Source: JAAUTT01 sp963846585 (GTDB taxonomy: Bacteria; Bacteroidota; Bacteroidia; Bacteroidales; JAAUTT01). From it: a stretch of DNA of 64,000 nt. Positions 29,023-38,294 of the stretch are shown here, one piece after another. Position numbers and translations under genes: made by a program. Below the pieces are notes generated by a model. The model saw nothing but the letters and a program-made list of their open reading frames with translations, ran no database searches and had not been told where the DNA came from. The number at the start of each line of letters is the position of its first letter. Positions within the stretch are counted from its first letter, which is position 1. The DNA is taken from NCBI GenBank assembly GCA_963846585.1, contig CAWJWO010000002.1, forward strand, positions 310,001 to 374,000, read 5' to 3'.

Positions 29023-30414
29023 TTATGTTATAAGTTGCCTTATTCTTTCAATCTGGCTTTGTTTATTTACTTCCCGAAGTTTGCGTGCTGTTTTTGTAAA
29101 ATACTGATGATTGGATATAAATGCCAACTGAAGTTTGTTCCAGTCATTTAAGGATTTAATTTTATCCCTGACCTTTAATTCTTCAAACAGAGTATTCGAA
29201 ACAGGAATAAAATCAATCCGTCCGAGGTAATCAAGATCGGCATCACAAATTATTTCTTCTAATATATTTGCCGGTTTTGGCGGCAACTTAGTCGACATTA
29301 TAATTGAATTGATCGTTTTAATCTGATCCTGTGAATATTTGAATTTTGGTAGCATTTGACATGCAATTTCGGTTCCAAAAAATTCATGGTTATCATATGA
29401 AGTAATATGCCCAACATCATGAAGTAATGCGGCTGTTTTTAATAAAAGCATATCATCATCAGAAATTCCTTCGGCCCAACCAATAAGTTCAACTTCAGTA
29501 ACAACATCGACAGTATGTTTTAAATTGTGATAATAAAGGCCTTCAGGTAAATTGTGTTCTAATAAGTCAAGCACCTGTTCCTGTATATCATGGAACTGGA
29601 TAAGCGCAAACCGTGTTTTAAAAAGCCGGTTTGGTTCCAGTCCTATTTCATCGACTGATAATTCCGGTTTAATCCTTCCAATAGAATATATATCCAAATT
29701 ACCTTTATATTTTACAGGTAGTTTTCCATAGTACTCGCAATCAAAAAATTCCTTGATTAATTCATAAGTCATTGCCGATATAAGAACTTTCCCGTTGATG
29801 CCCGACGACTCCATACGGCTTACAATATTTACTGTATCCCCTTTAATATCGTAGGATATCTTTGATTTTCCATTAATGGATGCAGTAACCGGCCCAGTAT
29901 GCACTGCTATACGTATTTGCCAATTGTCCTGTGCGGGAATTTCTTTCGATTTTACCAGTTGAAGTATTTCAAAAGCGGCTAAAACAACTTCAATAGGGTT
30001 AGTAATGTTTTTCTCCGGTATTCCCCCTGCACACATATAGGAATCTCCTATAGTTTTAATTTTTTCAAAAGAATATTTATTTGTAATTTCATCAAAATGA
30101 AGGGTTAACTGATCAAGCTGGTCTATTAATGCTTCTGAATCCACTGAAGGAATAATCCTTGAAAAACCATGAATATCAGCATACATAACAGTTACCATGT
30201 TAAATTTAATGCCTGACTGCCGGTCAGTTGATACAACATCTTTTATATCCTTATATGCAGCATATTTTTTTAATATTTCTTCATACTCAGCCTGCTTAAA
30301 CAATAAATCTTCATACTTTTCGCGAATATCTTTCAAATCCTGGCTCAGTTCCTTATTTTGCTGAACCAGCTTTGAAAGTCGTTTAACTAACTGTATGCCT
30401 TTACTGTTTGCCAT
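29023..30414 (-). CDS. Class III adenylate cyclase fused to a C-terminal HD domain
   Basis: This 463-residue cytoplasmic protein begins with a coiled coil (about 8-60). The cyclase domain (about 70-245) has metal ligands Asp80 (VMYADIHGF) and Asp124 (TIGDS). The adenine-selecting pair is Lys120 (KIKTIGD) and Asp189 (YDIKGD), and the transition-state residues are Asn196 and Arg200 (VNIVSRMES). All point to cAMP rather than cGMP. The HD domain (about 285-430) has YYHNLKHTVDVV (His296, His300), LLHDVGH (His332-Asp333) and ICDADLDYLG. That order resembles cyclic-nucleotide phosphodiesterases. One protein may therefore make and break cAMP; the second activity is inference. Confidence 0.9.
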   Translation of the reverse strand: MANSKGIQLVKRLSKLVQQNKELSQDLKDIREKYEDLLFKQAEYEEILKKYAAYKDIKDVVSTDRQSGIKFNMVTVMYADIHGFSRIIPSVDSEALIDQLDQLTLHFDEITNKYSFEKIKTIGDSYMCAGGIPEKNITNPIEVVLAAFEILQLVKSKEIPAQDNWQIRIAVHTGPVTASINGKSKISYDIKGDTVNIVSRMESSGINGKVLISAMTYELIKEFFDCEYYGKLPVKYKGNLDIYSIGRIKPELSVDEIGLEPNRLFKTRFALIQFHDIQEQVLDLLEHNLPEGLYYHNLKHTVDVVTEVELIGWAEGISDDDMLLLKTAALLHDVGHITSYDNHEFFGTEIACQMLPKFKYSQDQIKTINSIIMSTKLPPKPANILEEIICDADLDYLGRIDFIPVSNTLFEELKVRDKIKSLNDWNKLQLAFISNHQYFTKTARKLREVNKQSQIERIRQLIT

Positions 30415-30642
30415 GCGTAATATTAAATATTATATTATAAATTGTTGCATCTGTAATTTAAAGATAGCTATTTTGTATTATATACGATAAAACCCAATTA
30501 ATATAACAGAATTATACTTATTAACTGTTTTTTTTTACCAATGAACCTTTTTTGTTTACTAATGTTATGAAAAAATACGGACAAAAGTATTATTTTCGCA
30601 TATTTAATAAAACCTAATCTAATTAATTAAAAACCTAAAACT
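30415..30642. other. Divergent intergenic region
   Basis: AT-rich gap between the cyclase gene and the broken outer-membrane protein gene. Promoters for both must lie here. A TATTTTCG box at about 30591-30598 is one mismatch from TAnnTTTG, but no convincing -33 element accompanies it. No repeats are seen. Confidence 0.4.
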
Positions 30643-31217
30643 ATGAAAAAAAGAAACTTAGGCATCGTTGCTTTATTATTTATCAGCGTAATTTCCCTAA
30701 ATGCCCAATCGTTTAAAAAAGGTGATTTAGTAGGTAACCTTACTATTGGTTTTGGTTCCTCAATGTATCTTGGTTATGGCTACGGCTCCTCATCGTCTTC
30801 ATTTCCTGCTATATGCGTTTCAGCGGATTATGGTATTGTGGATAATGTTGCACAAAAAGGAACTATTGGTATTGGAGGTATAATCGGATATGAATCTCAA
30901 TCATGGAGTTAATTATTATGGTGTACTGCAAAGGCGAGTGATTTTGTTATTGGGCCCCGTGGGACATTTCATTACCCGTTTGTAGATAAACTTGATACAT
31001 ATGTAGGGTTGGAACTTATCCTTGATGTAAGAAGCTGGAGTGTTACATGACAATATATTGGGAGCTTATGGAGGTGCTTATGGCTTCAGCTACATATGTT
31101 AGGATTCCCGGTTTTGTTGGCGCACGTTATAATTTTACAGACAAATTCGGAGCTTTGGCTGAATTGGGTTGGGGAATCGCATATTTTAACATAGGTATAA
31201 GCTATAAATTTTTATAA
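30643..31217 (+). pseudogene. Broken outer-membrane beta-barrel protein gene
   Basis: The N-terminal part is intact, with a signal peptide (MKKRNLGIVALLFISVISLNA) and glycine-rich strands ending ESQSWS, then a TAA at 30910-30912. Homologous-looking sequence continues: same frame from about 30940 (DFVIGPRGTFHYPFVDKLD, ending SWSVT) to a TGA at 31048-31050, then another frame from about 31080 (ATYVRIPGFVGARYNFTDKFGALAELGWG, ending GISYKFL) to TAA at 31215-31217. Together these pieces make one barrel of about 190 residues. At least one stop and one frameshift break it. Either the gene is decaying or the sequence has errors here. Confidence 0.75.
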
Positions 31218-31267
31218 TAATCAAACACTTAACTTTAGAGACAGATTTTATTTGTCCATAAAGTCCT

Positions 31268-31306
31268 GAAAAAGCCGTTTCAATTAATTTTGGAGCGGCT
31301 TTTTTC
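31268..31306 (+). terminator. Rho-independent terminator after the broken barrel gene
   Basis: AAAAAGCCG (31269-31277) pairs with CGGCTTTTT (31296-31304), with an inner CAA/TTG extension. The T-run follows the right arm. It lies about 50 bases after the gene end. Confidence 0.8.
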
Positions 31307-31362
31307 ATTTGCTTTATTGAAAATTTATTACCAATATTGAATAGTGTAACCTAAACTGAACC

Positions 31363-32541
31363 TTGATTACTGACTTTAAAAAAACCTGTTTTTTGTGTTT
31401 GCTGTTTTTAAACGGCATAGAAGTTTATTCACAGGATTTTTTTGATGAATTGAGACTAAAGCTTCCTAAACAAGATCAATCGAAAATTCTAAAAGCAAAT
31501 ACATATTTGGTTAAAGGTAAATCATATCTTGTAAAATCAAAGGAATTTGCTGATTCCATGCAACTTAATGATAAACTTTCATCAGCTAAAACAAATGATC
31601 CTGAAATAAACTTTTATTATTCCGGCAGGATTAATGCTTCTTATTGTTTTAAAACCTCCAATGGAATTTTATTTGGTGTGCTTGACAAAAATATAAGGTT
31701 ATTCTGGAAGAACCATCCAAATGAAAAACAACCGTTGGAGTTAATACTTAAACTGGAAAACGCTTCATACGATTCATTGGTACTGGGTGACAAATTCAGG
31801 GCTATTGCAGAACGGAAATATTTAATTAAAGATAAAATACCTTTAGTGTCACAGGCAGAAACTATCGAAGAAAAAGCATTGTTTAACCTGAGCAAAGTTC
31901 TGTACTTATATCTCAACTGGCCTTTACAGCCAGATTTAGCATGGCTATACTCCGATGATAATGCTGATCCGTATAAACCTGGCCAAAATAAAGAAATTAG
32001 GTTAAGCAGTATTATTTTGGATACTGTTACAGTTAGAAAAGATACACTGTATAAATCTGCAAGCTTATACAGTTTAATGCATATAACAGAAAATCAGATT
32101 GATATGTTTAATCAATTTTTAAAGAAAACTCATCCTGATAAAATGGAATCGTATTTGATTAATTTTCAAAAATTACCCGATACTATTATAGGTTCTTTAC
32201 ACATTGAATGGCGTAAATATCTTAACAGTGAATTTGCAGCTACTAATACATTAAAAACAGAAGATTTTATCTATAAAGTTCAAATAGCCGCAAGCAGGAT
32301 TAAGATGGGATACCAGGAACGACAAAAAATATACAGTGGAAATGAATTAATTATCGAATCATTTGAAGATAAATGGTTTAAATATACAATCGGATCGTTT
32401 CAAAATTATAATAATGCCCGAAAATTCAGGGATGAACTCAAAAACAAAATCAAAGGAGCGTTCGTAATTGCATATTATAATGGAATAAGAATTAAGATCA
32501 CTCCTGACATTGTCAGTAATAAGACAGAGGACAGAAGATAA
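31363..32541 (+). CDS. Secreted protein with a C-terminal SPOR domain
   Basis: The 392-residue product begins at a TTG (31363), chosen because it gives a signal peptide (KKTCFLCLLFLNGIEVYS). The long middle part is helical and unrecognised. The C-terminal 80 residues form a SPOR domain: DFIYKVQIAASRIKM...WFKYTIGSFQNYNNARKFRDELKNKIKGAFVIAYYNGIRI. SPOR domains bind denuded peptidoglycan glycans, often at the division site. The start codon is uncertain. The last four residues run into a repeat region. Confidence 0.75.
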   Translation: MITDFKKTCFLCLLFLNGIEVYSQDFFDELRLKLPKQDQSKILKANTYLVKGKSYLVKSKEFADSMQLNDKLSSAKTNDPEINFYYSGRINASYCFKTSNGILFGVLDKNIRLFWKNHPNEKQPLELILKLENASYDSLVLGDKFRAIAERKYLIKDKIPLVSQAETIEEKALFNLSKVLYLYLNWPLQPDLAWLYSDDNADPYKPGQNKEIRLSSIILDTVTVRKDTLYKSASLYSLMHITENQIDMFNQFLKKTHPDKMESYLINFQKLPDTIIGSLHIEWRKYLNSEFAATNTLKTEDFIYKVQIAASRIKMGYQERQKIYSGNELIIESFEDKWFKYTIGSFQNYNNARKFRDELKNKIKGAFVIAYYNGIRIKITPDIVSNKTEDRR

Positions 32542-32734
32542 AAGACAGTAAAAAGTGATGAAGTGATGAAGTGATGAAGTAAAATGCATAAACCTTATAA
32601 ATCTTATAAACCTTATAACCCATTTTCAAATTAGCACATTTCTTGCCCTGAGCGTAGTCGAAGGGTCAAATTTTCAAATTCTCTCATCTCTCATCTCTCA
32701 TCTTACGACTTACGACTTACTACTTACGACTTTT
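32541..32734. repeat. Dense mix of short repeats including a 20-bp palindromic REP-like word
   Basis: AAGTGATG octamers (about 32555-32580) are followed by CTTATAAAC decamers (32588-32622), the palindrome-like CCCTGAGCGTAGTCGAAGGG (32646-32665), CTCTCAT heptads (about 32682-32702) and CTTACGA heptads (32703-32731). The last read as TAAGTCG just after the stop of the cation transporter gene. Confidence 0.8.
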
Positions 32735-33652
32735 CTAGCAGAGCTTCGTGTCACAATCCTCATTATCTCTCTCGGTTTCAATTGTAACATGATGGATATT
32801 ATGATGTAAAAGCTTGTGTTTTAATCCGTTTTTAATTTTCTGTTCATCCTCATTGGTTAAGTCTTGTTGTAAAACCAAATGAGCGGTAAAAGCATTTTCA
32901 GAAGTACTGATAGCCCAAATATGAATATGATGAATATCCTTAACTCCTTTTACATCCTTTGCTAATTTTATAATTTCATCAATATGAATGTTTTCAGGAA
33001 TTCCATCCAAGGATAAGCGTAAACTACCCTTAAGCAGGTTCCAGGTGCTAAAAAGAATTACAAATGCAATCATAATGCTTAATACACTGTCCATCCAAAA
33101 CCAATGCGTAAAATAAATTACAATGCCTCCAATAACTATTCCAAATGAAATAAATGCATCAGCTAACAGATGAAGATAAGCACTTTTAACATTCAGGTCA
33201 TTGTCCTTGTTTCGCAAAAATAACATAGCTGAGGCAGAATTAATACAAATACCTATTCCTGAAACAATTGCTATTGTAACCCCCTGGATTGGTTCAGGAT
33301 GTATTAAGCGATTAATAGCTTCATAAACAATTGCGCCTATTGAAACCAATAAAAGCATGGAGTTGATCAAAGCTACCAGTATGGATGTTTTTCGGTAACC
33401 ATATGTATATTGTTCATTCGATTTCATCTTCAAAAGCCGGATTGCCAAAAGAGAAAGTGCCAATGACCCAACATCCGTAAAATTGTGTCCCGCGTCAGAT
33501 AAGAGACTTAATGAATGAATAAAAAGCCCGGCTATTACCTCAACCATAACAAATAAAAAATTTAAAATAATGCCCGAGATAAATGCCCTGCTCAAATCTG
33601 TAGTAACATCAGTATAAGTGTGGCTATGAATGTGGCTATGATTATTTTCCAC
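32735..33652 (-). CDS. Cation diffusion facilitator (CzcD/ZitB-like)
   Basis: The 305-residue inner-membrane protein exports divalent metals, most often zinc, in exchange for protons. The N-terminus is His-rich (NNHSHIHSHTYTD). Six membrane helices follow. The metal-site motifs are SDAGHNFTD in helix II and HLLADAFIS in helix V, giving the H/D-x3-D tetrahedral site typical of zinc CDFs. The cytoplasmic C-terminal domain (about 205-300) has VKDIHHIHIWAISTSE. Substrate specificity is inferred from these motifs. No metal sensor gene is adjacent. Confidence 0.93.
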   Translation of the reverse strand: MENNHSHIHSHTYTDVTTDLSRAFISGIILNFLFVMVEVIAGLFIHSLSLLSDAGHNFTDVGSLALSLLAIRLLKMKSNEQYTYGYRKTSILVALINSMLLLVSIGAIVYEAINRLIHPEPIQGVTIAIVSGIGICINSASAMLFLRNKDNDLNVKSAYLHLLADAFISFGIVIGGIVIYFTHWFWMDSVLSIMIAFVILFSTWNLLKGSLRLSLDGIPENIHIDEIIKLAKDVKGVKDIHHIHIWAISTSENAFTAHLVLQQDLTNEDEQKIKNGLKHKLLHHNIHHVTIETERDNEDCDTKLC

Positions 33653-33689
33653 TAGTAATTGATTATTGAATATTGATTATTGAAAATTG

Positions 33690-33915
33690 ATTTACTTAGT
33701 ATTTTGTTGCAGGTTGCAGGATAAAAGTGATGAAGTGATTAGGTGATTAGGTGATTAAGTGATTAAGTGATTAAGTGATTATAAATTAAATATTATAAAC
33801 CTTATAACCTTATAAACCTTATAGACCTTATAAACTTTATTAACCAATCAGTCATTAGTAATCAGTAATTTGTAATCATTTGCACATAATCACATCTGCA
33901 CATTTGCACATTTTT
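33690..33915. repeat. AAGTGATT octamers and CTTATAAAC decamers
   Basis: Seven or so GTGATTA-containing octamers (about 33728-33780) precede ATAAACCTT-type decamers (33790-33842) and TGCACATT octamers (about 33880-33910). The array lies between two minus-strand genes. Confidence 0.8.
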
Positions 33916-33917
33916 TT

Positions 33918-35756
33918 TCAGTACCCCCTTTTTCTCCTGTAATACTTTCTGTACCAAGATGAAGTTTTCTTATATAGTTGAAAAAGGTTTTCTTCAGGAA
34001 ACATGCTGACTCTAAAAACTGCATAACGATCATCCTCTAAATATAACCCTCCTTTATCTGTCATAATACCAAATTCAAAACCTGATTTCTCAACCAACCT
34101 TTTAATTTCTTCATTACAAATTCCAAATGGATAGGCAAAAGAAATAATTTTAGTTTGTAATTTTTCTTCAAGCAATGATTTACTTTTCTGAATTTCAATA
34201 AGTGCCTGAGGTTGTGGAATTAGTGTTAAATTGCAATGAGAATATGTATGTGCACCTATTTCCCATCCAGAGTCAACAAATGCTTTTTTCTGGTCAACAG
34301 TCATTAGCCGGTTAACTTCTTTATCTTCTCCAACATCCCAATTATTACTTAAACTTGTAAAATCTCCAACCAAAAAAAGTACCCCTCTGAAACCAAACCT
34401 TTGGGCCAAAGGAAGCATATTCCTGTAATTATCTTCATAACCATCATCAAAAGTCAGGATAAAAGGCTTTTTTGGAAATTCACTTATAGGCCTGTCTCCA
34501 TTTGAGAATTCCAGATAGTCTTTGAAAGTAATTGAGTTTAACCCGCGAAATTTAAAAAACCTAAGATGTTTTTCAAATTTGTCCTTTACAACAAATATAC
34601 GATGTTTACTATTAATCTGCTTATCAGGAATTTTGTGGTACATAAGAATAGGTATGCTTCCATGATAAGCTTTTCGAAGAATTACAGACTTGTATACCTG
34701 GTTAATTTTAGGATAGACGTAACTGAAATTATAAATATCCAGATATTGGTCAAATTTTACCCGGAATTCCTGTTGATGATTCAGGAAATATTTCAATTCT
34801 TCTAATATTTCAGTGCTATTTGGTTCAAATAATGAATTAGATGATAAAATATCCCCAAAATTTGTTAAAATGCCATCGTTAATATTTGAGAGTTTAATCA
34901 TTCCATGGCTATAAGCCTCTCCTAAAGCAAAAACAGGTATATGGTGAAATAATCCTTCAATAGCTACTCTGCCCGAACCTATAACTAAATCGGAATCTGC
35001 AACTACCGGATGAATATTAATTAAAAAGCCTTTATGTTCAATACGTTCACCGTAAAATATTTTTAAATTTTCAAACCCTTTTTTCCCTTCTGACGATAAA
35101 CATTCCCATTCTCCGCCATAAAGTTTAATATACAGGGTTGGATATTCATTTAACAGTTGAGGGAAAACATTAAGTATCAACTGTGTAATATTGGAACCTT
35201 TAGGGCCATTGAACCGTCCTATAAATGAAAAAATTATCTTATCATCCTTACGTGTTTTGCGTATCTTTCTGAAGGTTTCCACTTCAAAACCATTTGGGAT
35301 TAATTCAAGTTTATTTTTATCAAAATGTAATTCATCAATAAGATGTGTAATCAGGTTTGGACAAATTCCAATAATCCGGTCTCCGTAAATATTATGTTTC
35401 TTAAGAGGTGAATGTATAACCTGACGGCCATGTATGGTTGATACCAATGCCACCCTAAAATATTTAAGAGCGTAATAGGAAATCCAGCTCGCAGCCCTGG
35501 AATGTGCATGGACAATATCTATTTGGTTTTCCCTGATAATTCTCCTTAAGAATATGATATTTTTGAACCTTTGTAAATATGAACGTTTGGAAACCGGAAG
35601 GTGAATATATGTATAGCTCTCAGACTTGAATTCATTATCAGTGGCCAGAAAAACAATATTGCCTTCTGAAGCTTGTTTTTCAGATAAGGTAATAGCATGT
35701 GCAGTTGAACCTGCATAGAAGTTTGAAGATAAAACGTGTAATATACGATAAGCCAT
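33918..35756 (-). CDS. Fusion of a GT4-type glycosyltransferase and a polysaccharide deacetylase
   Basis: The 612-residue protein has two enzyme domains. Residues 1-360 form a GT-B glycosyltransferase: an N-terminal ILHVLSSNFYAGSTAHA, the acceptor-side IVHAHSRAASW, and the sugar-nucleotide side SFIGRFNGPKGSNI and VIGSGRVAIEGLFHHIPVFALGE. Residues 365-612 form a NodB-type deacetylase. It shows MYHKIPD, the metal/catalytic TFDDGYEDN (Asp437/Asp438), GAHTYSHCNL (His503, His507) and SFAYPFG. No signal peptide is seen, so it probably acts at the cytoplasmic face. A role in making a partly deacetylated surface glycan is inferred. Confidence 0.88.
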   Translation of the reverse strand: MAYRILHVLSSNFYAGSTAHAITLSEKQASEGNIVFLATDNEFKSESYTYIHLPVSKRSYLQRFKNIIFLRRIIRENQIDIVHAHSRAASWISYYALKYFRVALVSTIHGRQVIHSPLKKHNIYGDRIIGICPNLITHLIDELHFDKNKLELIPNGFEVETFRKIRKTRKDDKIIFSFIGRFNGPKGSNITQLILNVFPQLLNEYPTLYIKLYGGEWECLSSEGKKGFENLKIFYGERIEHKGFLINIHPVVADSDLVIGSGRVAIEGLFHHIPVFALGEAYSHGMIKLSNINDGILTNFGDILSSNSLFEPNSTEILEELKYFLNHQQEFRVKFDQYLDIYNFSYVYPKINQVYKSVILRKAYHGSIPILMYHKIPDKQINSKHRIFVVKDKFEKHLRFFKFRGLNSITFKDYLEFSNGDRPISEFPKKPFILTFDDGYEDNYRNMLPLAQRFGFRGVLFLVGDFTSLSNNWDVGEDKEVNRLMTVDQKKAFVDSGWEIGAHTYSHCNLTLIPQPQALIEIQKSKSLLEEKLQTKIISFAYPFGICNEEIKRLVEKSGFEFGIMTDKGGLYLEDDRYAVFRVSMFPEENLFQLYKKTSSWYRKYYRRKRGY

Positions 35757-35907
35757 CTATTGCAACATAATTTAATGAACAAAGTTATCTCAATATTTTA
35801 TTAAAAGTTAATAGGAATAAAAAATTTATATAAGCATTTTTAATATCGAACATTACTAACTAATATATTATTATTGATTCCCTAACAATCATCAAACATT
35901 CTAAAAA

Positions 35908-35915
35908 TAACTTTG
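35908..35915 (+). promoter_or_regulatory. Candidate Bacteroidota -7 box (TAACTTTG) of the phn operon
   Basis: TAACTTTG matches the TAnnTTTG -7 consensus exactly and lies 16 bases before the phnG ATG. A -33 TTTG is not evident at normal spacing, so the assignment is tentative. No Pho-box-like direct repeat was recognised. Confidence 0.4.
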
Positions 35916-35931
35916 TGAAAAATTTTAAATA

Positions 35932-36351
35932 ATGAACGAAGATATTGATTTTATAATTATAGAAAGTAAATTGGAGGAATTGAGAACATTTGTTGAAAAT
36001 CTTGAAAAAAAATTTGATATACAAATAGTTAAAAAGCCTTCCCTGTCATTAACTATGTTAAGGGCAGAAGATTCAGTCGAATATCAGGAATTTTATCTTG
36101 GAGAAACGCTTACCACCGATTGTGAAGTTGCAATTTCGACTACAACAGGTTATGGAATCTGCCTTGGAGATGAACCGCAACGAGCATATTGTATGGCTGT
36201 AATCGATTCTGTCTTACAGATCGATCCGGCTAATATAGAAATAAATAACTTTCTGGATGTACAATTACATAAAATTGATTTGGAACGTAATATTGAAAAT
36301 AGTCATATAGGAAGAACTCGAGTGGATTTTAAGATGATGGAACAAGCTTAA
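35932..36351 (+). CDS. phnG: C-P lyase complex subunit PhnG
   Basis: The 139-residue protein is a core subunit of the PhnGHIJ complex, which turns ribose-1-phosphonate triphosphates into a cyclic phosphate plus hydrocarbon. Its core motif, EFYLGETLTTDCEVAIS with TGYGICLGDEPQRAYCMAVIDSVL, matches PhnG. Length is close to the E. coli protein (150). It is first in the operon, and its TAA is followed three bases later by a TAGTGCT heptad array. Confidence 0.92.
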   Translation: MNEDIDFIIIESKLEELRTFVENLEKKFDIQIVKKPSLSLTMLRAEDSVEYQEFYLGETLTTDCEVAISTTTGYGICLGDEPQRAYCMAVIDSVLQIDPANIEINNFLDVQLHKIDLERNIENSHIGRTRVDFKMMEQA

Positions 36352-36354
36352 ATT

Positions 36355-36515
36355 TAGTGCTTAGTAATTAGTGCATAGTGCATAGTTGCAGGTTGAATTT
36401 TCCAGGTGATAAGCACTAATTACAACTTTTACAACTTATTATCAACTTTATAAACCTTATAAACCTTATAAACCTCATAAACATATAAACGTATAAACTA
36501 ATTAGTAATCAGTAA
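36355..36515. repeat. Repeat block between phnG and phnH
   Basis: TAGTGCT/TAGTGCA heptads (36355-36387) are followed by a short complement (AAGCACTAATTAC) and CTTATAAAC decamers (about 36448-36480). It separates two genes that should be co-transcribed. Confidence 0.8.
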
Positions 36516-36523
36516 TTAAAAAC

Positions 36524-37123
36524 ATGATAAGAGAAATAAACTATAATGAAGTCTTCGATGCCCAGATAATATTCAGAAAAATAATGGATAGTATGGCCCG
36601 GCCCGGAAAAATAAACAATATTGCCGATGTGCAAATCACTCCGCCTGAATATTTAAACAAATCCAGCGCTCTTATAGGTTTTTCCCTCCTTAATTCCGAT
36701 GTAACATTTTTTTCAGTAAATAACCAGGATGAGGTTAATGAATATTTAAAAATTAATACCTCTTCAATACCTGTTTTAAAAGTTGAAAACGCAAGCTATG
36801 TATTTATTTCCGGAAATTCTGCATCGGAAATTGTCAGAAATATTAAAAAAGGTGAACTTGAATACCCTGAAGATAGTGCCACACTCATTATTGATGTTGA
36901 AAAAATTGAAAAATTACCAATAGGCCAAACATTTGAAATTGTTTTAAAAGGCCCTGGCGTAAAAACGGAAGAAACAGTTTATGTGAAAGGAATTACTAAG
37001 GAAATTCTGGAAGAAATTAAAATTGCAAATAGGGAATACCCATTAGGAATTGATGTGATTCTTTCGGATGTTGATGGAAATATCACCTGCATACCAAGGA
37101 CAAATAATTATTATTGGAATTAA
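36524..37123 (+). CDS. phnH: C-P lyase complex subunit PhnH
   Basis: The 199-residue protein shows the PhnH opening FRKIMDSMARPGKI, then VLKVENASYVFISG and the closing IANREYPLGIDVILSDVDGNITCIPRTN. PhnH is a PLP-transferase-fold protein without PLP that dimerises with the PhnG/I/J core. Length is normal (E. coli 194). The gene is separated from phnI by 16 bases. Confidence 0.92.
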   Translation: MIREINYNEVFDAQIIFRKIMDSMARPGKINNIADVQITPPEYLNKSSALIGFSLLNSDVTFFSVNNQDEVNEYLKINTSSIPVLKVENASYVFISGNSASEIVRNIKKGELEYPEDSATLIIDVEKIEKLPIGQTFEIVLKGPGVKTEETVYVKGITKEILEEIKIANREYPLGIDVILSDVDGNITCIPRTNNYYWN

Positions 37124-37139
37124 TCTAATTTCTTAAAAA

Positions 37140-38294
37140 ATGGGATATGTATCAGTAAAAGGTGGCGTAGAAGCAATTGAAAATGCTAAGGAATTAGTTG
37201 AATTCTATCGCATAAGGGAAAATACAAAACCATTGGAATTAAACCAACTTACAGCCCAATTAAGGCTGGCAATAGATAAAATAATGGGTGAAGGATCTTT
37301 ATATGCTCCGGAATACGCTGCATTAGCACTAAAACAGATGGAAGGTGATGTATTGGAAGCTGCATTTGTTCTCAGGGCTTTTAGAGCTACTCTTCAGCGT
37401 AAATATTATTCTGAAATAATATCGACCCGTGAGATGTTTGTAAAACGTAAAATATCTTCATCTTTCAGGGAAATTCCAGGAGGACAGGTATTGGGAGCAA
37501 CACGCGATTATATTCAGCGGATGCTTGATACTGAAAAATATGAAGAAAATGAAAAATCCCTTGAACAATTTTTGGAAAATTTTGATAAAAAAATTGACAA
37601 AGGAAAACTTGAAAGTGCTAAAATATACGGGAAAGTGATAGATCTGCTTCGAAATGAAGGCCTTTTGATGCCTGTTGAGGGAAAATACGATAAAACAGTA
37701 AAGGATGTAACACGTGAAGCTGTAAAATTTCCAGCACCACGATCGGTTACCTTACAAATGCTTGCCCGAGGTGAAACAGGAAGTATGATGGCTCTGGGCT
37801 ATAGTTGCATGAGAGGTTTTGGGATGGGGCATGGTACAATTGGTGAACTCAGGTATGGCTCGGTAAAAATTATTGTTACCGATGTTAAAGGGCGTAAGAG
37901 ATACATTGGTAATATAAATGTGACTGAATGTGAAATGATTACAAAAGTTAACACATCTAAGAAAACAAAAATTCCGTATTTCGCAATTGGTTATGGTTTG
38001 GTATTTGGTCAAAATGAAACGAAAGCCATATGTATGAGCATTCTTGACAGAGGTATACGTAGTAAAGATAATTCTTCCCCTGCTAATAATCAGGAATTTG
38101 TATTGTACCATACTGAAGGAGTTGAAGCAATGGGATTCACTAACCACCTTAAACTTCCTCATTATGTAACTTTCCAGTCAGGATTAAGCAACCTTCGTGA
38201 GTCCGTTAAACGAAACGCTGATAAAGCAGAAGAACAAAATAAGTTCTATGATGCAATTTTTAAACAATCTAAAAAAGAAGCAGTTAATGATTGA
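37140..38294 (+). CDS. phnI: C-P lyase subunit PhnI
   Basis: The 384-residue protein has the invariant start MGYVSVKGG and the motifs GYSCMRGFGMGHGTIGELRYG and GFTNHLKLPHYVTFQSGL. His336 and His341 in NHLKLPH correspond to the zinc-site histidines of E. coli PhnI (His328/His333). PhnI with PhnG, H and L installs the phosphonate on ribose of ATP, displacing adenine. The gene overlaps phnJ by eight bases. No key residue seems lost. Confidence 0.94.
   Translation: MGYVSVKGGVEAIENAKELVEFYRIRENTKPLELNQLTAQLRLAIDKIMGEGSLYAPEYAALALKQMEGDVLEAAFVLRAFRATLQRKYYSEIISTREMFVKRKISSSFREIPGGQVLGATRDYIQRMLDTEKYEENEKSLEQFLENFDKKIDKGKLESAKIYGKVIDLLRNEGLLMPVEGKYDKTVKDVTREAVKFPAPRSVTLQMLARGETGSMMALGYSCMRGFGMGHGTIGELRYGSVKIIVTDVKGRKRYIGNINVTECEMITKVNTSKKTKIPYFAIGYGLVFGQNETKAICMSILDRGIRSKDNSSPANNQEFVLYHTEGVEAMGFTNHLKLPHYVTFQSGLSNLRESVKRNADKAEEQNKFYDAIFKQSKKEAVND

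Noticed and set aside
37752..38162. 136-residue antisense frame in phnI
   Set aside because: Shadow of the strongly conserved phnI sequence on the other strand.
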